The notes under the pieces: model-generated
The model's input: only the letters and a program-made list of their open reading frames with translations
Told to the model about the DNA's origin: nothing
Database searches by the model: none
Shown: positions 43,766-53,786 of the stretch, in pieces
How positions within the stretch are numbered: position 1 is the first letter of the stretch
How the letters are laid out: the number at the start of each line of letters is the position of its first letter
Made by a program: the position numbers and the translations under genes
NCBI RefSeq assembly: GCF_040712075.1
Contig: NZ_JBFCVL010000001.1
Span: 379,501 to 443,500, forward strand
Reading direction: 5' to 3'
Origin: Fodinicurvata sp. EGI_FJ10296
GTDB lineage: Bacteria > Pseudomonadota > Alphaproteobacteria > DSM-16000 > Inquilinaceae
Length of the DNA: 64,000 nt

Positions 43766-44082
43766 GTTGCCCGGTCCATTCCTTCCGGTACACGATCCTG
43801 GTTGCGGCCAGGGCCGGCGACACTGCAGGTATCGGTACCGAAGGCCGCTGTTGTTGCTCTCAATGTGCGAATCCTATCTTGTTAACGGGTCAGGTGACAG
43901 ACCCGGATCGCCTGTCGGTGCGATTGAAGGTACGCGGGCCAACGCCCATATCTGCCGCAACAGGACATCAGGTTGCTCGCGTGCCACGCTTGACAGGTGG
44001 CAAGGCGCGGGCGAAACCGCTACCGGCCCAGCAGCTGCACGGCCTGGGGCACGACCAGCCACACGACGGGATATCGCGGCGT
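43766..44082. other. 317-bp divergent intergenic region upstream of ribA
   Basis: Contains the promoters of the divergent regulator and ribA genes. No FMN-riboswitch core was found by eye. A hairpin GGGTC-AGGTGACA-GACCC lies at about 43888-43905. The ribA frame stays open upstream through most of this region, so a longer RibA cannot be fully excluded, but the upstream translation is not family-like. Confidence 0.4.
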
Positions 44083-45369
44083 ATGAACAGATCAGACGGT
44101 TCCCCACCGTCCGCAAAGCAGGCTCCTCCGGCAACGCAGCCGGAGTCGCCTCGGGATCAGAACGCCGGGACTGTATCGCGGCCGATCGGCATGCTGAGCG
44201 ATCGGCAAGCCTCATTGCGCGCGGTCGATCGCGCGATGGGGGACCTTCGCCGGGGAGATTTCGTCCTCGTGCGGCCGGATCGCGGACCTGCCCTGCTGGC
44301 CGTTGCATGCGAGAACGCTTCGGATGCGGTCCTGACACGCCTGGCGGAGCTGAGCGGCGGTCCGCTTTCGATTGCGATCACACTGCAGCGTGCCATTGCC
44401 CTCGGTCTGGCCGAAGCCCGAACAGCGGATCCGGTCGGTGGTGATGCCGCCGAGGTCGCGGCCGCAGGCGTCATGACATTGACTCCCGGCACCGATGCTC
44501 CGTCGGCCGGGTTGGTCCGGGCTCTCGCCGACCCGCTTGAGCGTGTCGCGCCCAGTGCGCTCGACGGACTGCAGCAACGGATCATTCGACCGGATCCGGT
44601 TACCACCTCTCAGGATGGTGCGCTGGCGACGGTCCGGCTGGCAAAACTGGCACGGCTGCTGCCGGCGGTCGTGGTCGCGCCGATCGATCGTCCCCTGGGG
44701 GTAGAGCGGCTTCTGTCAAAAACAGACTGCCTTTCCGTCACGGCCTTCGACATCGACCAGTACGAGGATTACGGCGCCCGCAGCCTCTACCCCGTGGCGC
44801 GCGCCCGGGTCCCGCTTGATCTTGCACATGCCACGGAAGTCGTCGCCTTTCGGCCGACCGACGGCGGACAAGAGCATCTGGCGATCGTGATCGGGTCGCC
44901 GGATACCAGCGCTCCCGTGCTGATTCGCCTTCACTCGGAATGTTTTACCGGCGATTTGCTGGGGTCGATGCGCTGCGACTGCGGCGAACAGCTGCGCGGC
45001 GCGATCGCCGAAATTGCGCGATCCGGCAGCGGGGTGCTGTTGTATCTCGCTCAGGAAGGGCGTGGCATCGGTCTCATCAACAAGCTCCGCGCCTATCGGC
45101 TTCAGGATGATGATTTCGACACCGTCGATGCCAACGAAATGCTCGGCTATGACGCCGACGAACGAATCTATCGCCCCGCAGTCAGGATGCTCGATCTGCT
45201 GGGGGTCGAATCGGTTCGCTTGCTGACGAACAACCCCGACAAGGTGGCTCAACTGCAGAGATTCGGCATCGACGTTGCCGAACGGGTGGCCCATGAATTC
45301 CCGGCCAACGGTCACAACGAATTCTATCTTCGCACCAAACGCGATCGCAGTGGCCACATTCTGCTTTGA
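44083..45369 (+). CDS. ribA: GTP cyclohydrolase II with degenerate N-terminal DHBP synthase-like domain
   Basis: 428 residues from the ATG at 44083; the ATG at 44191 (MLSDRQASLRAVDRAM) is an alternative. Opens GTP for riboflavin synthesis. The C-terminal domain has the zinc site and signature LIRLHSECFTGDLLGSMRCD plus CGEQLRG, the catalytic region LYLAQEGRGIGLINKLRAY and the closing LTNNPDKVAQLQRFGIDV. The first about 230 residues (RAVDRAMGDLRRGDFVLVRP ... SIAITLQRAIALGLAEA) resemble RibB but lack its DDENRENEGD-type acidic motif, so DHBP synthase activity is unlikely. The gene is divergent from the degenerate-receiver regulator. Confidence 0.92.
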   Translation: MNRSDGSPPSAKQAPPATQPESPRDQNAGTVSRPIGMLSDRQASLRAVDRAMGDLRRGDFVLVRPDRGPALLAVACENASDAVLTRLAELSGGPLSIAITLQRAIALGLAEARTADPVGGDAAEVAAAGVMTLTPGTDAPSAGLVRALADPLERVAPSALDGLQQRIIRPDPVTTSQDGALATVRLAKLARLLPAVVVAPIDRPLGVERLLSKTDCLSVTAFDIDQYEDYGARSLYPVARARVPLDLAHATEVVAFRPTDGGQEHLAIVIGSPDTSAPVLIRLHSECFTGDLLGSMRCDCGEQLRGAIAEIARSGSGVLLYLAQEGRGIGLINKLRAYRLQDDDFDTVDANEMLGYDADERIYRPAVRMLDLLGVESVRLLTNNPDKVAQLQRFGIDVAERVAHEFPANGHNEFYLRTKRDRSGHILL

Positions 45370-45393
45370 ACGGGCTCCGGTACTATCCTCCCA

Positions 45394-45455
45394 CCCGGCA
45401 GTTTATGCCGGGAAGACGGCGCCCCTAGTGGGCGTCCGATGGGCAATCATTGCCC
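45394..45455. repeat. Three consecutive hairpins downstream of ribA
   Basis: CCCGGCA-GTTTA-TGCCGGG (45394-45412), CGCCC/GGGCG (45420-45434) and GGGCAAT-C-ATTGCCC (45441-45455). They follow the ribA stop by 24 bp without T-runs. They may protect or terminate the ribA message with help from Rho, or belong to a small RNA. Confidence 0.45.
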
Positions 45456-45633
45456 GCCTGCCCCCGCAGTACCCCCGAGTACGGCGCTTCCCGACGTAGA
45501 CCGGTCGCATATTTCGGCGTTCCATCGTTCTCCGGTCGCACTGGCACATCTCTTGCTTTGATTCATGGTCGAGGGCCTGTTCGACCCGAATGTCAGTCGC
45601 TTCGGCCGGCTCGGAGTCACCGGAGATACAATC

Positions 45634-46788
45634 ATGTCGATCGATGTCAGTCAGCATTGGGCCGCCGGGGGCACAACAACGGCGCGTCAGTTTTCGGACC
45701 GCGCCGGGGCCGAGCGACCCCGGTCGGACCGTCCGGGGTCCGAGACGCCGGCGGCGGCCACCCGGGCGGGCGGATCGCCCAACACCCCAGCGGCCAACGC
45801 CCCAGCGGCGGACACATCTTTCGGGTTTGGCGATTTCATGGACATCGTCAACCCACTCCACCATCTGCCCGTTGTCGGCACGATCTATCGCGATATCAGT
45901 GGCGACGAGATCAAACCGGTTTCGCGGGTTCTTGGCGCCGGCGTCTTCGGCGGCCCTCTGGGTTTGGCAGGCGGCGTCGCCTCGGCGATGATCGAGGAAA
46001 CGACCGGCAACGACCCCATGGGGCACATTTACACCGCCGTAACCGGCAGGGGCGCGGACGCAGTGGCGGACCGGAACGACGCACGGGAACCCCGCCATTG
46101 GGCAGCGGCGTCCGGCACGGGTCCGTCGGCTGAAACACCCAGCCCGGCGATGGCCCGGGGAACGGAACAGGGATCAACCGGGCACGCCCGTGCGGGCACA
46201 ACCGACGCTGGGCCGGAACATTGGGCCGGCACCCTTGCCCTGGGCAGCAATAACCCGGGTGCGGCAAACCCGGGATCGGGCGCAACGGAGCAGTTGGCAG
46301 GGGTCCGGGAGCCGACCGGACCGGAGACAGGTGCCCCAGGTAATGCCGGTACCGTCCGCGAAACAGTCACCTTTTTCCCCCTTGGACGCAGCGATACCGG
46401 GCCACGCACGGTTACGATCGACCGACCAGGCCGCCCATCACCGTCCCCGGGCGGCGCATCGCCCGATGACTCGGACGCTGCGGCGAGCCCGGCCGTCGCT
46501 GAAAGCACCGGTCATGGTAGCGATGGCCGCATTGACTACCGTACCGAAGCCGTCATGCGGGCAATGGCACTCGGTTTGAACCCTGCGGGTGCCGGCGCAG
46601 ATGTCCCGACCACGCAGGATCCGACAGTTCAGGGACACAATCCGGGCGGTCCAATGCGGGATGAGGCCGATGAAGCGCCCGAGACACCGGCGTCGGCCGA
46701 CCGGTGGGCCGGAGGGCCGGGCGGCGAGGACATCGCGGCGGCCATGGCGCGCGCCCTTGATCGCTACGAAGCGCAGTCAGGGACCTGA
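45634..46788 (+). CDS. Low-complexity hypothetical protein with a conserved glycine-rich segment
   Basis: 384 residues from the ATG at 45634, with GGAG nine bases upstream. The protein is dominated by Gly, Ala, Pro, Thr and Asp and is probably mostly disordered. The one ordered-looking part is about residues 65-135: FGDFMDIVNPLHHLPVVGTI, then YRDISGDEIKPVSRVLGAGV and FGGPLGLAGGVASAMIEETT, which looks like a glycine-zipper hairpin. A short helix closes the C terminus (GGEDIAAAMARALDRYEAQS). No signal peptide. Function unknown; base composition is as high in GC as the neighbours. Confidence 0.7.
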   Translation: MSIDVSQHWAAGGTTTARQFSDRAGAERPRSDRPGSETPAAATRAGGSPNTPAANAPAADTSFGFGDFMDIVNPLHHLPVVGTIYRDISGDEIKPVSRVLGAGVFGGPLGLAGGVASAMIEETTGNDPMGHIYTAVTGRGADAVADRNDAREPRHWAAASGTGPSAETPSPAMARGTEQGSTGHARAGTTDAGPEHWAGTLALGSNNPGAANPGSGATEQLAGVREPTGPETGAPGNAGTVRETVTFFPLGRSDTGPRTVTIDRPGRPSPSPGGASPDDSDAAASPAVAESTGHGSDGRIDYRTEAVMRAMALGLNPAGAGADVPTTQDPTVQGHNPGGPMRDEADEAPETPASADRWAGGPGGEDIAAAMARALDRYEAQSGT

Positions 46789-46891
46789 ACTCTCGATCGT
46801 CCATTGGGTGGGGCCCCGTTTGTCGGCATTCTCAGCCGGTCGATGTGCTGTCGCTCTTGAACGCAACGGCAATTTCTGATTAATCGTCATC

Positions 46892-47371
46892 ATGACCAGA
46901 CACAGGCACCATTGCCGTCGCGTCCCGGCCGGGGTCGTTCTCGCTTTCGCCGGGCTCTTCGTCGCCGGATGCGGCATGTTCGATACCCCAGCGCCGGAAA
47001 GCGAGGGACCGGTCGTCATCTTCAGCGACCGCGAGGGGCCCGCCCCGTCCAATGTCGGCGTGAACGCGGACATATGGCGCGCCTCTCTCGATACGCTGTC
47101 CTTCATGCCGATCCGTTCCGCCGATCCATTCGGCGGCACGATCCTGACCGACTGGTACGCGCTGCCGGAGTCGCCGGGGGAACGGGTGCGGTTGAATGTC
47201 AGGATCCGCGACCGCGAATTGTCCGCTGCCTCTCTTGACGTAACGGCGTTTCGCCAGATTCAGAACGCGGCCGGTGAGTGGACGGATGTCGAGGCACGTC
47301 CCGGTTCCGCCACCGAGATCGAGGACGCGATTCTGGCCCGGGTCCGGGAACGGCGTTACGAACGGCTGTAA
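46892..47371 (+). CDS. DUF3576 domain-containing lipoprotein
   Basis: 159 residues. Signal with lipobox LFVAGCGMFDTPAPE (lipidation Cys near residue 27). The conserved body reads NADIWRASLDTLSFMPIRSA, then DPFGGTILTDWYALPESPGE and a strand-rich end with VRIRDRELSAASLDVTAFRQ. The DUF3576 family is found in alphaproteobacteria, characteristically next to leuS as here (79 bp upstream). It is probably an outer- or inner-membrane lipoprotein with an envelope role, and the lptE gene downstream of leuS fits that theme. Molecular function is not known. Confidence 0.88.
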   Translation: MTRHRHHCRRVPAGVVLAFAGLFVAGCGMFDTPAPESEGPVVIFSDREGPAPSNVGVNADIWRASLDTLSFMPIRSADPFGGTILTDWYALPESPGERVRLNVRIRDRELSAASLDVTAFRQIQNAAGEWTDVEARPGSATEIEDAILARVRERRYERL

Positions 47372-47450
47372 ATGCCATTGCGTCCACTTTCCCGATCCGA
47401 CGGCCCGCTGCTCGATTCCCGTCCAGCGTCGAATTTCCAACTGGTGAACA

Positions 47451-50150
47451 ATGTCCCGATACAATTTCCGCGAGACCGAAGAAAAATGGCAGCACATCTG
47501 GGCCGACCGTAAGAGTTTCACGGTAACCGAAGACCCGGACAGGCCAAAATACTACGTCCTGGAAATGTTTCCCTATCCGTCGGGACGGCTCCATGTCGGT
47601 CATGTCCGCAATTACGCCATCGGCGACGTTGTGGCCCGCTTTTACCGGGCGCGCGGCTACAATGTACTGCATCCAATGGGGTGGGATGCCTTCGGTTTGC
47701 CGGCGGAGAATGCGGCCATTCAGAACGATGTTCATCCGGCCGACTGGACATACGAGAATATCAGAACGATGGGCGATCAACTCAAGCTGATCGGTCTGTC
47801 CTATGACTGGGACCGCGAGCTGGCCACCTGTTCGCCCGACTACTACCGGCACGAACAGAAGATGTTTCTCGATTTCCTCAAGGCAGGTCTGGCCTATCGC
47901 AAGGAAAGCTGGGTCAACTGGGACCCGGTAGACAACACTGTCCTGGCAAACGAGCAGGTGATCGAGGGGAAGGGCTGGCGTACTGGCGCGCCGGTCGAGC
48001 GGCGCAAGCTGACCCAGTGGTTCCTGAAAATCACACAATACGCCGACGAACTGCTCGACGGCCTCGACAGCCTGGACAAATGGCCAGATCGTGTCCGCCT
48101 GATGCAACGAAACTGGATCGGGCGCTCACAGGGCGCCACGGTGACTTTTCCTGTCGTTCCGGAAAGCGCAGGACACAACAGAGGCTCTGGCGATCTGCCG
48201 GCCGCGCTGGACGTTTACAGCACCCGGCCCGACACGATTTTCGCGGCCTCGTTCTGCGCCGTTTCGCCAGACCACCCGCTGGCCGAGGCGCTGGCTGACA
48301 GGGACCAGGCTCTGGCGGCGTTCGTCGCCGAATGCCGCCGTCAGGGAACGAGCGAAGAGGCGATCGAGAAGGCCGAAAAACAGGGATTTGATACCGGGCT
48401 CAAGGTGCGTCATCCGCTCGATCCCGCGCGCACGCTCCCCGTTTATGTCGCCAATTTCGTTCTGATGGAGTACGGCACCGGCGCGATCTTCGGATGCCCG
48501 GCCCATGATCAGCGCGATCTGGATTTCGCCCGGAAATATGGGCTTGCCGTTCGCCCGGCCCTGTGGCCAGCCGATACTCGGGCCTTATCGGCAGAAGAGG
48601 CCGAAGCGCTGGACGACAGGACGCGCGCTGCTTTCACTGCCAATCCCACCGGCCTGATCGGCAGCGAGAAAGTGTTCCATGTCGAGGCCACGGCCTTCGT
48701 CGATGCCGACGGGCCGGCCTATCGCTACGATCTGGGTGCGCTGCATGGCGACGCCCCGCTCGATGTCGCCGCTGCGAAACGCATTGTCATCGAAGCGCTG
48801 GAGGCACAAGGCAGCGGAACCGGATCCACGCGTTATCGCCTGCGGGATTGGGGCGTCTCGCGCCAGCGATACTGGGGCTGCCCGATCCCGGTCATGTATC
48901 GCGAGGACGGGACAATGGTCCCGGTGCCGGAAGATCAGCTTCCCGTGGAGTTGCCCCGGGATATCGATCTCAGCCAACCCGGCAATCCGCTCGAAAACCA
49001 CCCGACCTGGAAATATACCACCTGTCCGGAGACGGGCCAGCCGGCGGTCCGCGAGACCGATACCTTCGATACTTTCTTCGAAAGCTCGTGGTATTTCGCC
49101 CGGTTCTGCAGCCCGGCCTCTGACCAGCCGCTGGATCGCGCGGCAGTCGATTACTGGATGCCGGTCGATCAATATATCGGTGGTATCGAGCATGCCGTTC
49201 TGCACCTGCTTTACTCGCGGTTCTTCACCCGTGCGCTGCGCGATTGCGGCTACCTGTCGGCGACGGAACCGTTTTCCGGCCTGATGACCCAGGGGATGGT
49301 CTGTCACGAGACCTACCGGGACCGTACCGGCGCCTGGCTGTACCCGGAAGAGGTCGAGACACGGGACGGACAGCTCGTAAAGATAACTGACGGCACACCG
49401 GTCGTCCGGGGACGTCTGGAGAAGATGTCCAAGTCGAAGAAGAATGTCGTCGGCCTGGAAGCGGTGGTCGAGACCTATGGCGCCGACACCGCGCGGCTGC
49501 TGCTGCTGTCCGACAGCCCGCCCGAACGCGATCTGGAGTGGACATCCGGCGGCATCGAGGGGGCGTGGCGCTATGTCAGCCGCCTGTGGCGGCTGGTTAC
49601 CGAACCGCAGTGCCCACTGCCCAAGGCGGGAACGCCTGCGCCTCAGGCCATGTCAGACGGGGGCCGGGCCCTGCGCGGCTTTGTCCACCGCACGATTGCC
49701 GGCGTGACCGAGGACATCGAGGGCTTCCGGCTTAACCGTGCCGTCGCCCGCCTGCGGGAACTGACCAACGCCATCGCGGACCTGCCGGGAACCGGCGAGG
49801 GCGAGGCATGGGCCCTGCGAGAGGCCCTGGAGGCCACTGTTCTGATGCTGGGGCCGATCATGCCCCATCTCGCCGACGAACTGTGGACCCATCTGGATGG
49901 CTCCGCGTTGGTCATCGACACCCCCTGGCCGAAAGCCGATCCGGCCCTTACCGTCGAGGACACGGTCACAATGGGCATTCAGGTCAACGGAAAGCTCCGG
50001 GCGACCCTGGATCTGCCGCGCGATGTCGAGAAGGAGGCCGCGGAAAGCGCCGCGTTGGCCGAGTCCGCCGTCCGAAAAGCCATTGATGGGAAAACCATCC
50101 GAAAGGTCATCGTGGTGCCGAACAGGATCGTCAATGTCGTCGCGTCGTAG
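47451..50150 (+). CDS. leuS: Leucyl-tRNA synthetase
   Basis: 899 residues, full length. The class I signature HIGH appears as [18 protein letters not shown] (HVGH at 48-51), and KMSKS is exact at residues 658-662 ([18 protein letters not shown]). The CP1 editing domain lies between about 225 and 430, with [20 protein letters not shown] and the [19 protein letters not shown] element. The tail carries the anticodon-binding and C-terminal domains. The lptE start overlaps its last codons by 17 nt, so expression is coupled. Confidence 0.97.
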   Translation: MSRYNFRETEEKWQHIWADRKSFTVTEDPDRPKYYVLEMFPYPSGRLHVGHVRNYAIGDVVARFYRARGYNVLHPMGWDAFGLPAENAAIQNDVHPADWTYENIRTMGDQLKLIGLSYDWDRELATCSPDYYRHEQKMFLDFLKAGLAYRKESWVNWDPVDNTVLANEQVIEGKGWRTGAPVERRKLTQWFLKITQYADELLDGLDSLDKWPDRVRLMQRNWIGRSQGATVTFPVVPESAGHNRGSGDLPAALDVYSTRPDTIFAASFCAVSPDHPLAEALADRDQALAAFVAECRRQGTSEEAIEKAEKQGFDTGLKVRHPLDPARTLPVYVANFVLMEYGTGAIFGCPAHDQRDLDFARKYGLAVRPALWPADTRALSAEEAEALDDRTRAAFTANPTGLIGSEKVFHVEATAFVDADGPAYRYDLGALHGDAPLDVAAAKRIVIEALEAQGSGTGSTRYRLRDWGVSRQRYWGCPIPVMYREDGTMVPVPEDQLPVELPRDIDLSQPGNPLENHPTWKYTTCPETGQPAVRETDTFDTFFESSWYFARFCSPASDQPLDRAAVDYWMPVDQYIGGIEHAVLHLLYSRFFTRALRDCGYLSATEPFSGLMTQGMVCHETYRDRTGAWLYPEEVETRDGQLVKITDGTPVVRGRLEKMSKSKKNVVGLEAVVETYGADTARLLLLSDSPPERDLEWTSGGIEGAWRYVSRLWRLVTEPQCPLPKAGTPAPQAMSDGGRALRGFVHRTIAGVTEDIEGFRLNRAVARLRELTNAIADLPGTGEGEAWALREALEATVLMLGPIMPHLADELWTHLDGSALVIDTPWPKADPALTVEDTVTMGIQVNGKLRATLDLPRDVEKEAAESAALAESAVRKAIDGKTIRKVIVVPNRIVNVVAS

Positions 50151-50715
50151 CACGGCGGAACGGGCGCCAGCTCAGGCGTCGGTCAGCCGCCGGCAGCTGT
50201 TGCAGGCCGGAATGGCGCTGGCCGGGCTTTCGGCTCTGGCCGGCTGCGGATTCAGGCCGGTTTACGGAACACTCGGCGGTGCGGGCGCCGAAGAAGAGCT
50301 CGCAGCCATTGATGTCTCGGTGATCGCCGAGCGCGAAGGCCAGCAATTGCGGACCTATCTCATCCGCATGCTCAATCCACGCGGCCGCCCTGTCGATCCC
50401 GGATACCGCCTCAATGTCACATTGACCGAATCGCAAGCGAATCTGGCGGTTCAGGACGGGCGCAGCGGAACGCGTAGAAACCTCACGATGGCGGCTCAGT
50501 ATACGCTGTCCTCTCTCGACGGCGGCGAGGGGACAAGCGGCAGTCTGCGCACGATCACCAGCTACAACCGCCAGAACGACGAGTTTGCAACGCTGAGCGC
50601 GGAACGGGACGCGCGCGAACGGGCTCTGGTTCAGACCGCTGAAGATATTCGCATCGCCCTGGCGACGCATTTCAGCGCCGTTCAGGCCAATCGCGCGGCA
50701 GAGCCGACGCCTTAA
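50134..50715 (+). CDS. lptE: LPS-assembly lipoprotein LptE
   Basis: 193 residues from the ATG at 50134, within the end of leuS. Basic N terminus ([20 protein letters not shown]) and lipobox [11 protein letters not shown]; the GFRPVYG segment is the usual LptE start. The rest is an alpha/beta sandwich ([20 protein letters not shown], then [20 protein letters not shown]) ending in a helix. With LptD it inserts lipopolysaccharide into the outer membrane; lptD is not in this window. Order leuS-lptE-holA is common in proteobacteria. Confidence 0.9.
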   Translation: MSSRRSTAERAPAQASVSRRQLLQAGMALAGLSALAGCGFRPVYGTLGGAGAEEELAAIDVSVIAEREGQQLRTYLIRMLNPRGRPVDPGYRLNVTLTESQANLAVQDGRSGTRRNLTMAAQYTLSSLDGGEGTSGSLRTITSYNRQNDEFATLSAERDARERALVQTAEDIRIALATHFSAVQANRAAEPTP

Positions 50716-50747
50716 CGGCTCCCCATGCGCCAGAAAGCGAGCGCGCC

Positions 50748-51824
50748 TTGGCTAAGATCCAACCGAACAAGGCCGACGCCTACCTGTCCCGACTGCCGCA
50801 AGAGACCGTTGTCGTCGTCCTCTATGGCCCTGATGCCGGACTCGTCTCGGACCGCGGATCTGCTGCCATCAAAGCTTTTCTAGGCAGCGGCCCGGACAAG
50901 GTGGACACAGGCCTCGCAATCGTCAACCTGCGTGCGGGAGATCTGAAGGGCGATCCTGCCCGCCTGGTCGACGAGGCCCGCAGTCCATCGCTGCTGGGTG
51001 GCAAACGTGTCGTTCGACTGACCGAGGCCCCCGAAGCCGTCGCGGCGGCCCTGGCCGATCTTGCGACATCGGCGCCGGGCGAGGTTCTGGTGGTGATCGA
51101 AGCCGGTGACCTGAAGCCATCCTCCGCGCTGCGGAAAGCAGCAGAGGCCAGCGGCAGCAGCGTAGCTGCCATCGGCTGTTATCCGCTCGACAACGCGGCT
51201 ATGGGTGGCTTCATCACCGAAACCGCTCGGGCGAATGGTCTGATGCTCGACACCGAGGCGCATCAGGTGCTGTTGGATGCCATCGGATCCGACAGGGCCG
51301 TCGCCCGCCGGCAAATCGAGAAAATCGCGCTGTATCTGGACGAGCCCGTGAGCGAAGCCGGCTCGACGGCGGAGAGCCGCCACGCTACAGCGGACGATGT
51401 TCGTCAATGTGTCGGCGATTCCGCTGAACGGTCGCTGGACGATCTGGCATTGGCCGTTGCTGACGGCGCGATTGCCATCGTCGGGCGAACCTTCCACGCA
51501 AGTCTGGAACAGGGCGCCACGACTGTCGGGATCCTGCGGGCCGCACAGCGCCATTTGCTCAAACTGGTTCCGGCCGTCGATGCTCGGGAATCCGGGATGC
51601 CGGCTGCAAAGGCAGTCGCGGAAATCAAGCCGCCCGTTTTCTGGAAGCACAGGGACAGGGTAATCAGCCAGGTTGGCCGCTGGGGCTCAGCCTCGCTCCG
51701 GTCGGCCCTGGACCGCCTGCTGGAAGCAGAAATCCAGTGCAAATCAACCGGGATACCTGACGTCTCGCTGGCCGAACGGACATTGTTCCAGATTGCTCGA
51801 TTGTCCGGCCGTCCGGGACGATAA
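50748..51824 (+). CDS. holA: DNA polymerase III subunit delta
   Basis: 358 residues, start TTG at 50748; a nearby ATG at 50725 is out of frame. Clamp-loader subunit that opens the beta sliding clamp. Characteristic segments are VVVVLYGPDAGLVSDRGSAA at the start, DEARSPSLLGGKRVVRLTEA, LIVIEAGDL-like EVLVVIEAGDLKPSSALRKA, DRAVARRQIEKIALYLDEP and RAAQRHLLKLVPAVDARESG. It ends ALDRLLEAEIQCKSTGIPDV...LFQIARL. It is 32 bp after lptE and converges on parB. Confidence 0.93.
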   Translation: MAKIQPNKADAYLSRLPQETVVVVLYGPDAGLVSDRGSAAIKAFLGSGPDKVDTGLAIVNLRAGDLKGDPARLVDEARSPSLLGGKRVVRLTEAPEAVAAALADLATSAPGEVLVVIEAGDLKPSSALRKAAEASGSSVAAIGCYPLDNAAMGGFITETARANGLMLDTEAHQVLLDAIGSDRAVARRQIEKIALYLDEPVSEAGSTAESRHATADDVRQCVGDSAERSLDDLALAVADGAIAIVGRTFHASLEQGATTVGILRAAQRHLLKLVPAVDARESGMPAAKAVAEIKPPVFWKHRDRVISQVGRWGSASLRSALDRLLEAEIQCKSTGIPDVSLAERTLFQIARLSGRPGR

Positions 51825-51880
51825 ACCGGCCCTGACGTGCAACCCCCACGGCCCCGCTTGTCAGCCGGGCACGAGGACGA

Positions 51881-52900
51881 TCAACCGCCGCCCCTAATCC
51901 GACGGATAACATCGTCGAGCTGGTCGAACGAGGAATAGTGGATCGTCAGCCGGCCCGATTCTCCGGACTTGTCGCCATCAATTGACACCCTGAGTCCGAG
52001 GGCCGAGGTCAAATCATGTTCCAGGGCCAGGGTATCGGCGTCTTTGGATCTTTGGCCATTGTTCCGCAAAGCGGCCCCGGACAATGCCGCGGCGTCCGGG
52101 CTTGAAGCGCCGACATCGTCGCCAGGAACACCCGTTTGCGCGTCATCGCCACCGCTTTCACCCACAGGCGCCAGGGCTTCCTTGACCAGGGCTTCCGTCT
52201 GACGGACCGTCAGGCCTTCATCGATCACGACCCTCGCCGCTGCAACTTGGTCGGGGTGCGACAGCAGCGCACGGGCATGACCGGCCGACAGCGCCCGCTC
52301 CTTCAACAAGGTGAGCACGTCATCGGGCAGATCGAGCAAGCGCAGCGTATTGGCGATATGACTGCGGCTCTTGCCGAGCATTCGGCCAAGTCCGTCCTGG
52401 GTATAGCCGAATTGGTCGATCAGGCAGCGATAGCCCGCGCCTTCCTCGACGGCATCAAGATCCTGGCGCTGGACATTCTCCAGCAACGCAATCTGGGCAA
52501 TATCCGCATCGGTCAGCGACCGGACAATGACCGGTATATCGTGCAGTTGGGCCAGTTGTGCCGCGCGCCAGCGGCGTTCGCCCGCAACAATCTGATAGCG
52601 GCCGGCTTCGTCGGGGTCTTCGCGCACGATCACAGGCGACAGAACGCCTTGCTGGCGGATGGAGTCGGCCAGGCCGTTCAGTTCGTCCTCATCGAAGCGG
52701 GTGCGCGGCTGGTAGGGGTTGGGCACCAGACTTTCGATTGGCAAGGTCGCGCCGCCCCGCCGCTGGGTGACCGGGCTATCCCCGGTGCCGTCGGCGTTGT
52801 CGTCGGACACGGCTACCGGCGCAAGGTCGTCGTCGTCGGCAAAAAGGGCATCGAGACCGCGGCCGAGACTCGGCCGCCGTCTGGAGGGAGGAGTAGACAT
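51881..52900 (-). CDS. parB: Chromosome-partitioning protein ParB
   Basis: 339 residues. Opens RRPSLGRGLDALFADDDDLA. The CTP-binding ParB/Srx domain contains LVPNPYQPRTRFDEDELNGL and IVAGERRWRAAQLA (GERRW CTP-site motif), followed by ALLENVQRQDLDAVEEG. The helix-turn-helix is YTQDGLGRMLGKSRSHIANT. A linker with low complexity (residues 235-285) leads to the dimerisation domain ending in FDQLDDVIRRIRGGG. It loads at parS; three sites are in this window. It shares a TAATG with the parA stop, so translation is coupled. Confidence 0.97.
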   Translation of the reverse strand: MSTPPSRRRPSLGRGLDALFADDDDLAPVAVSDDNADGTGDSPVTQRRGGATLPIESLVPNPYQPRTRFDEDELNGLADSIRQQGVLSPVIVREDPDEAGRYQIVAGERRWRAAQLAQLHDIPVIVRSLTDADIAQIALLENVQRQDLDAVEEGAGYRCLIDQFGYTQDGLGRMLGKSRSHIANTLRLLDLPDDVLTLLKERALSAGHARALLSHPDQVAAARVVIDEGLTVRQTEALVKEALAPVGESGGDDAQTGVPGDDVGASSPDAAALSGAALRNNGQRSKDADTLALEHDLTSALGLRVSIDGDKSGESGRLTIHYSSFDQLDDVIRRIRGGG

Positions 52901-53775
52901 TACGCAGGCACCCGGCTGTCGCGTTTCAGAAGTTCCCCGGCAAGGTGGATATAGGCTTTTGAGCCGGCACAGTTGACGTCATAGAGGAGCACCGGCTTGC
53001 CGTGGCTCGGCGCCTCTGACACCCGGACATTGCGCGGTATGACCGTTGTGAAGACGCGGGCGCCGAAATGCTCCCGGACATCCTGTGCGACTAAATCCGA
53101 CAGATTGTTGCGGCGGTCGAACATGGTCAGAACCATGCCCTGCATTTCCAGCGACGGGTTGTAGGCCTTCTTGACCCGGTCTATCGTCCGCATCAAATGG
53201 CTAAGCCCTTCCAACGCATAAAACTCGCACTGCAACGGTACCAGAACCGCATCGGCCGCGACCAAGGCGTTCAACGTCAGCAAGCCCAGGGCAGGGGGGC
53301 AGTCAATCAGGACGTAATCGACATCAGGCGGTGCTTTTCGGATCGCGCTGCGCAGATAATACTCTCGCCGCGGCGCCGTCACGAGTTCCACCTCCGCACC
53401 GCTCAGATCGACAGCCGACGGCGTCAGCCATAATCCCGGGACCGTAGAGGGCAATGTGACGTCCTGGACGGTCGCTTCGCCATGGATCAGCTGGTAGGAC
53501 CCCTTGCCACGATTAGCCCGAGGAATACCCAAGCCTGTCGACGCATTGCCCTGCGGGTCCAGATCAATGATGAGAACCTGCTTGCCAGCGGCGGCCAGCG
53601 CTGTGCCCAGATTGATCGCCGTGGTCGTCTTGCCGACACCGCCCTTCTGATTGGCGATTGCGAGGATGCGCGCAGTCCGGCCGCCGCGTTCATCGGCGTC
53701 CTTTTCGGCGACGACTGCACCATCGATGTTCGGCATGTCCCGGCTGGGAAGGTCCTGGATAAATTTGGCCGACAC
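52900..53775 (-). CDS. parA: Chromosome-partitioning ATPase ParA
   Basis: 291 residues. Walker-type ATPase that moves ParB-parS complexes. The deviant Walker A is IANQKGGVGKTTTAINLG, Walker A' is VLIIDLDPQGNASTGLG, and Walker B is VDYVLIDCPPALGLLTLNAL. The last third contains TVIPRNVRVSEAPSHGKPVL. About 35 residues precede the conserved core (MSAKFIQDLPSRDMPN...), longer than in many homologues, so a later start (for example M14) is possible. It lies 11 bp downstream of rsmG in the same operon. Confidence 0.97.
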   Translation of the reverse strand: MSAKFIQDLPSRDMPNIDGAVVAEKDADERGGRTARILAIANQKGGVGKTTTAINLGTALAAAGKQVLIIDLDPQGNASTGLGIPRANRGKGSYQLIHGEATVQDVTLPSTVPGLWLTPSAVDLSGAEVELVTAPRREYYLRSAIRKAPPDVDYVLIDCPPALGLLTLNALVAADAVLVPLQCEFYALEGLSHLMRTIDRVKKAYNPSLEMQGMVLTMFDRRNNLSDLVAQDVREHFGARVFTTVIPRNVRVSEAPSHGKPVLLYDVNCAGSKAYIHLAGELLKRDSRVPA

Positions 53776-53786
53776 GTTGCTTTCCT

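Noticed and set aside
43766-44082. FMN riboswitch before ribA
   Set aside because: The conserved RFN core segments were not found in the 317-bp region.
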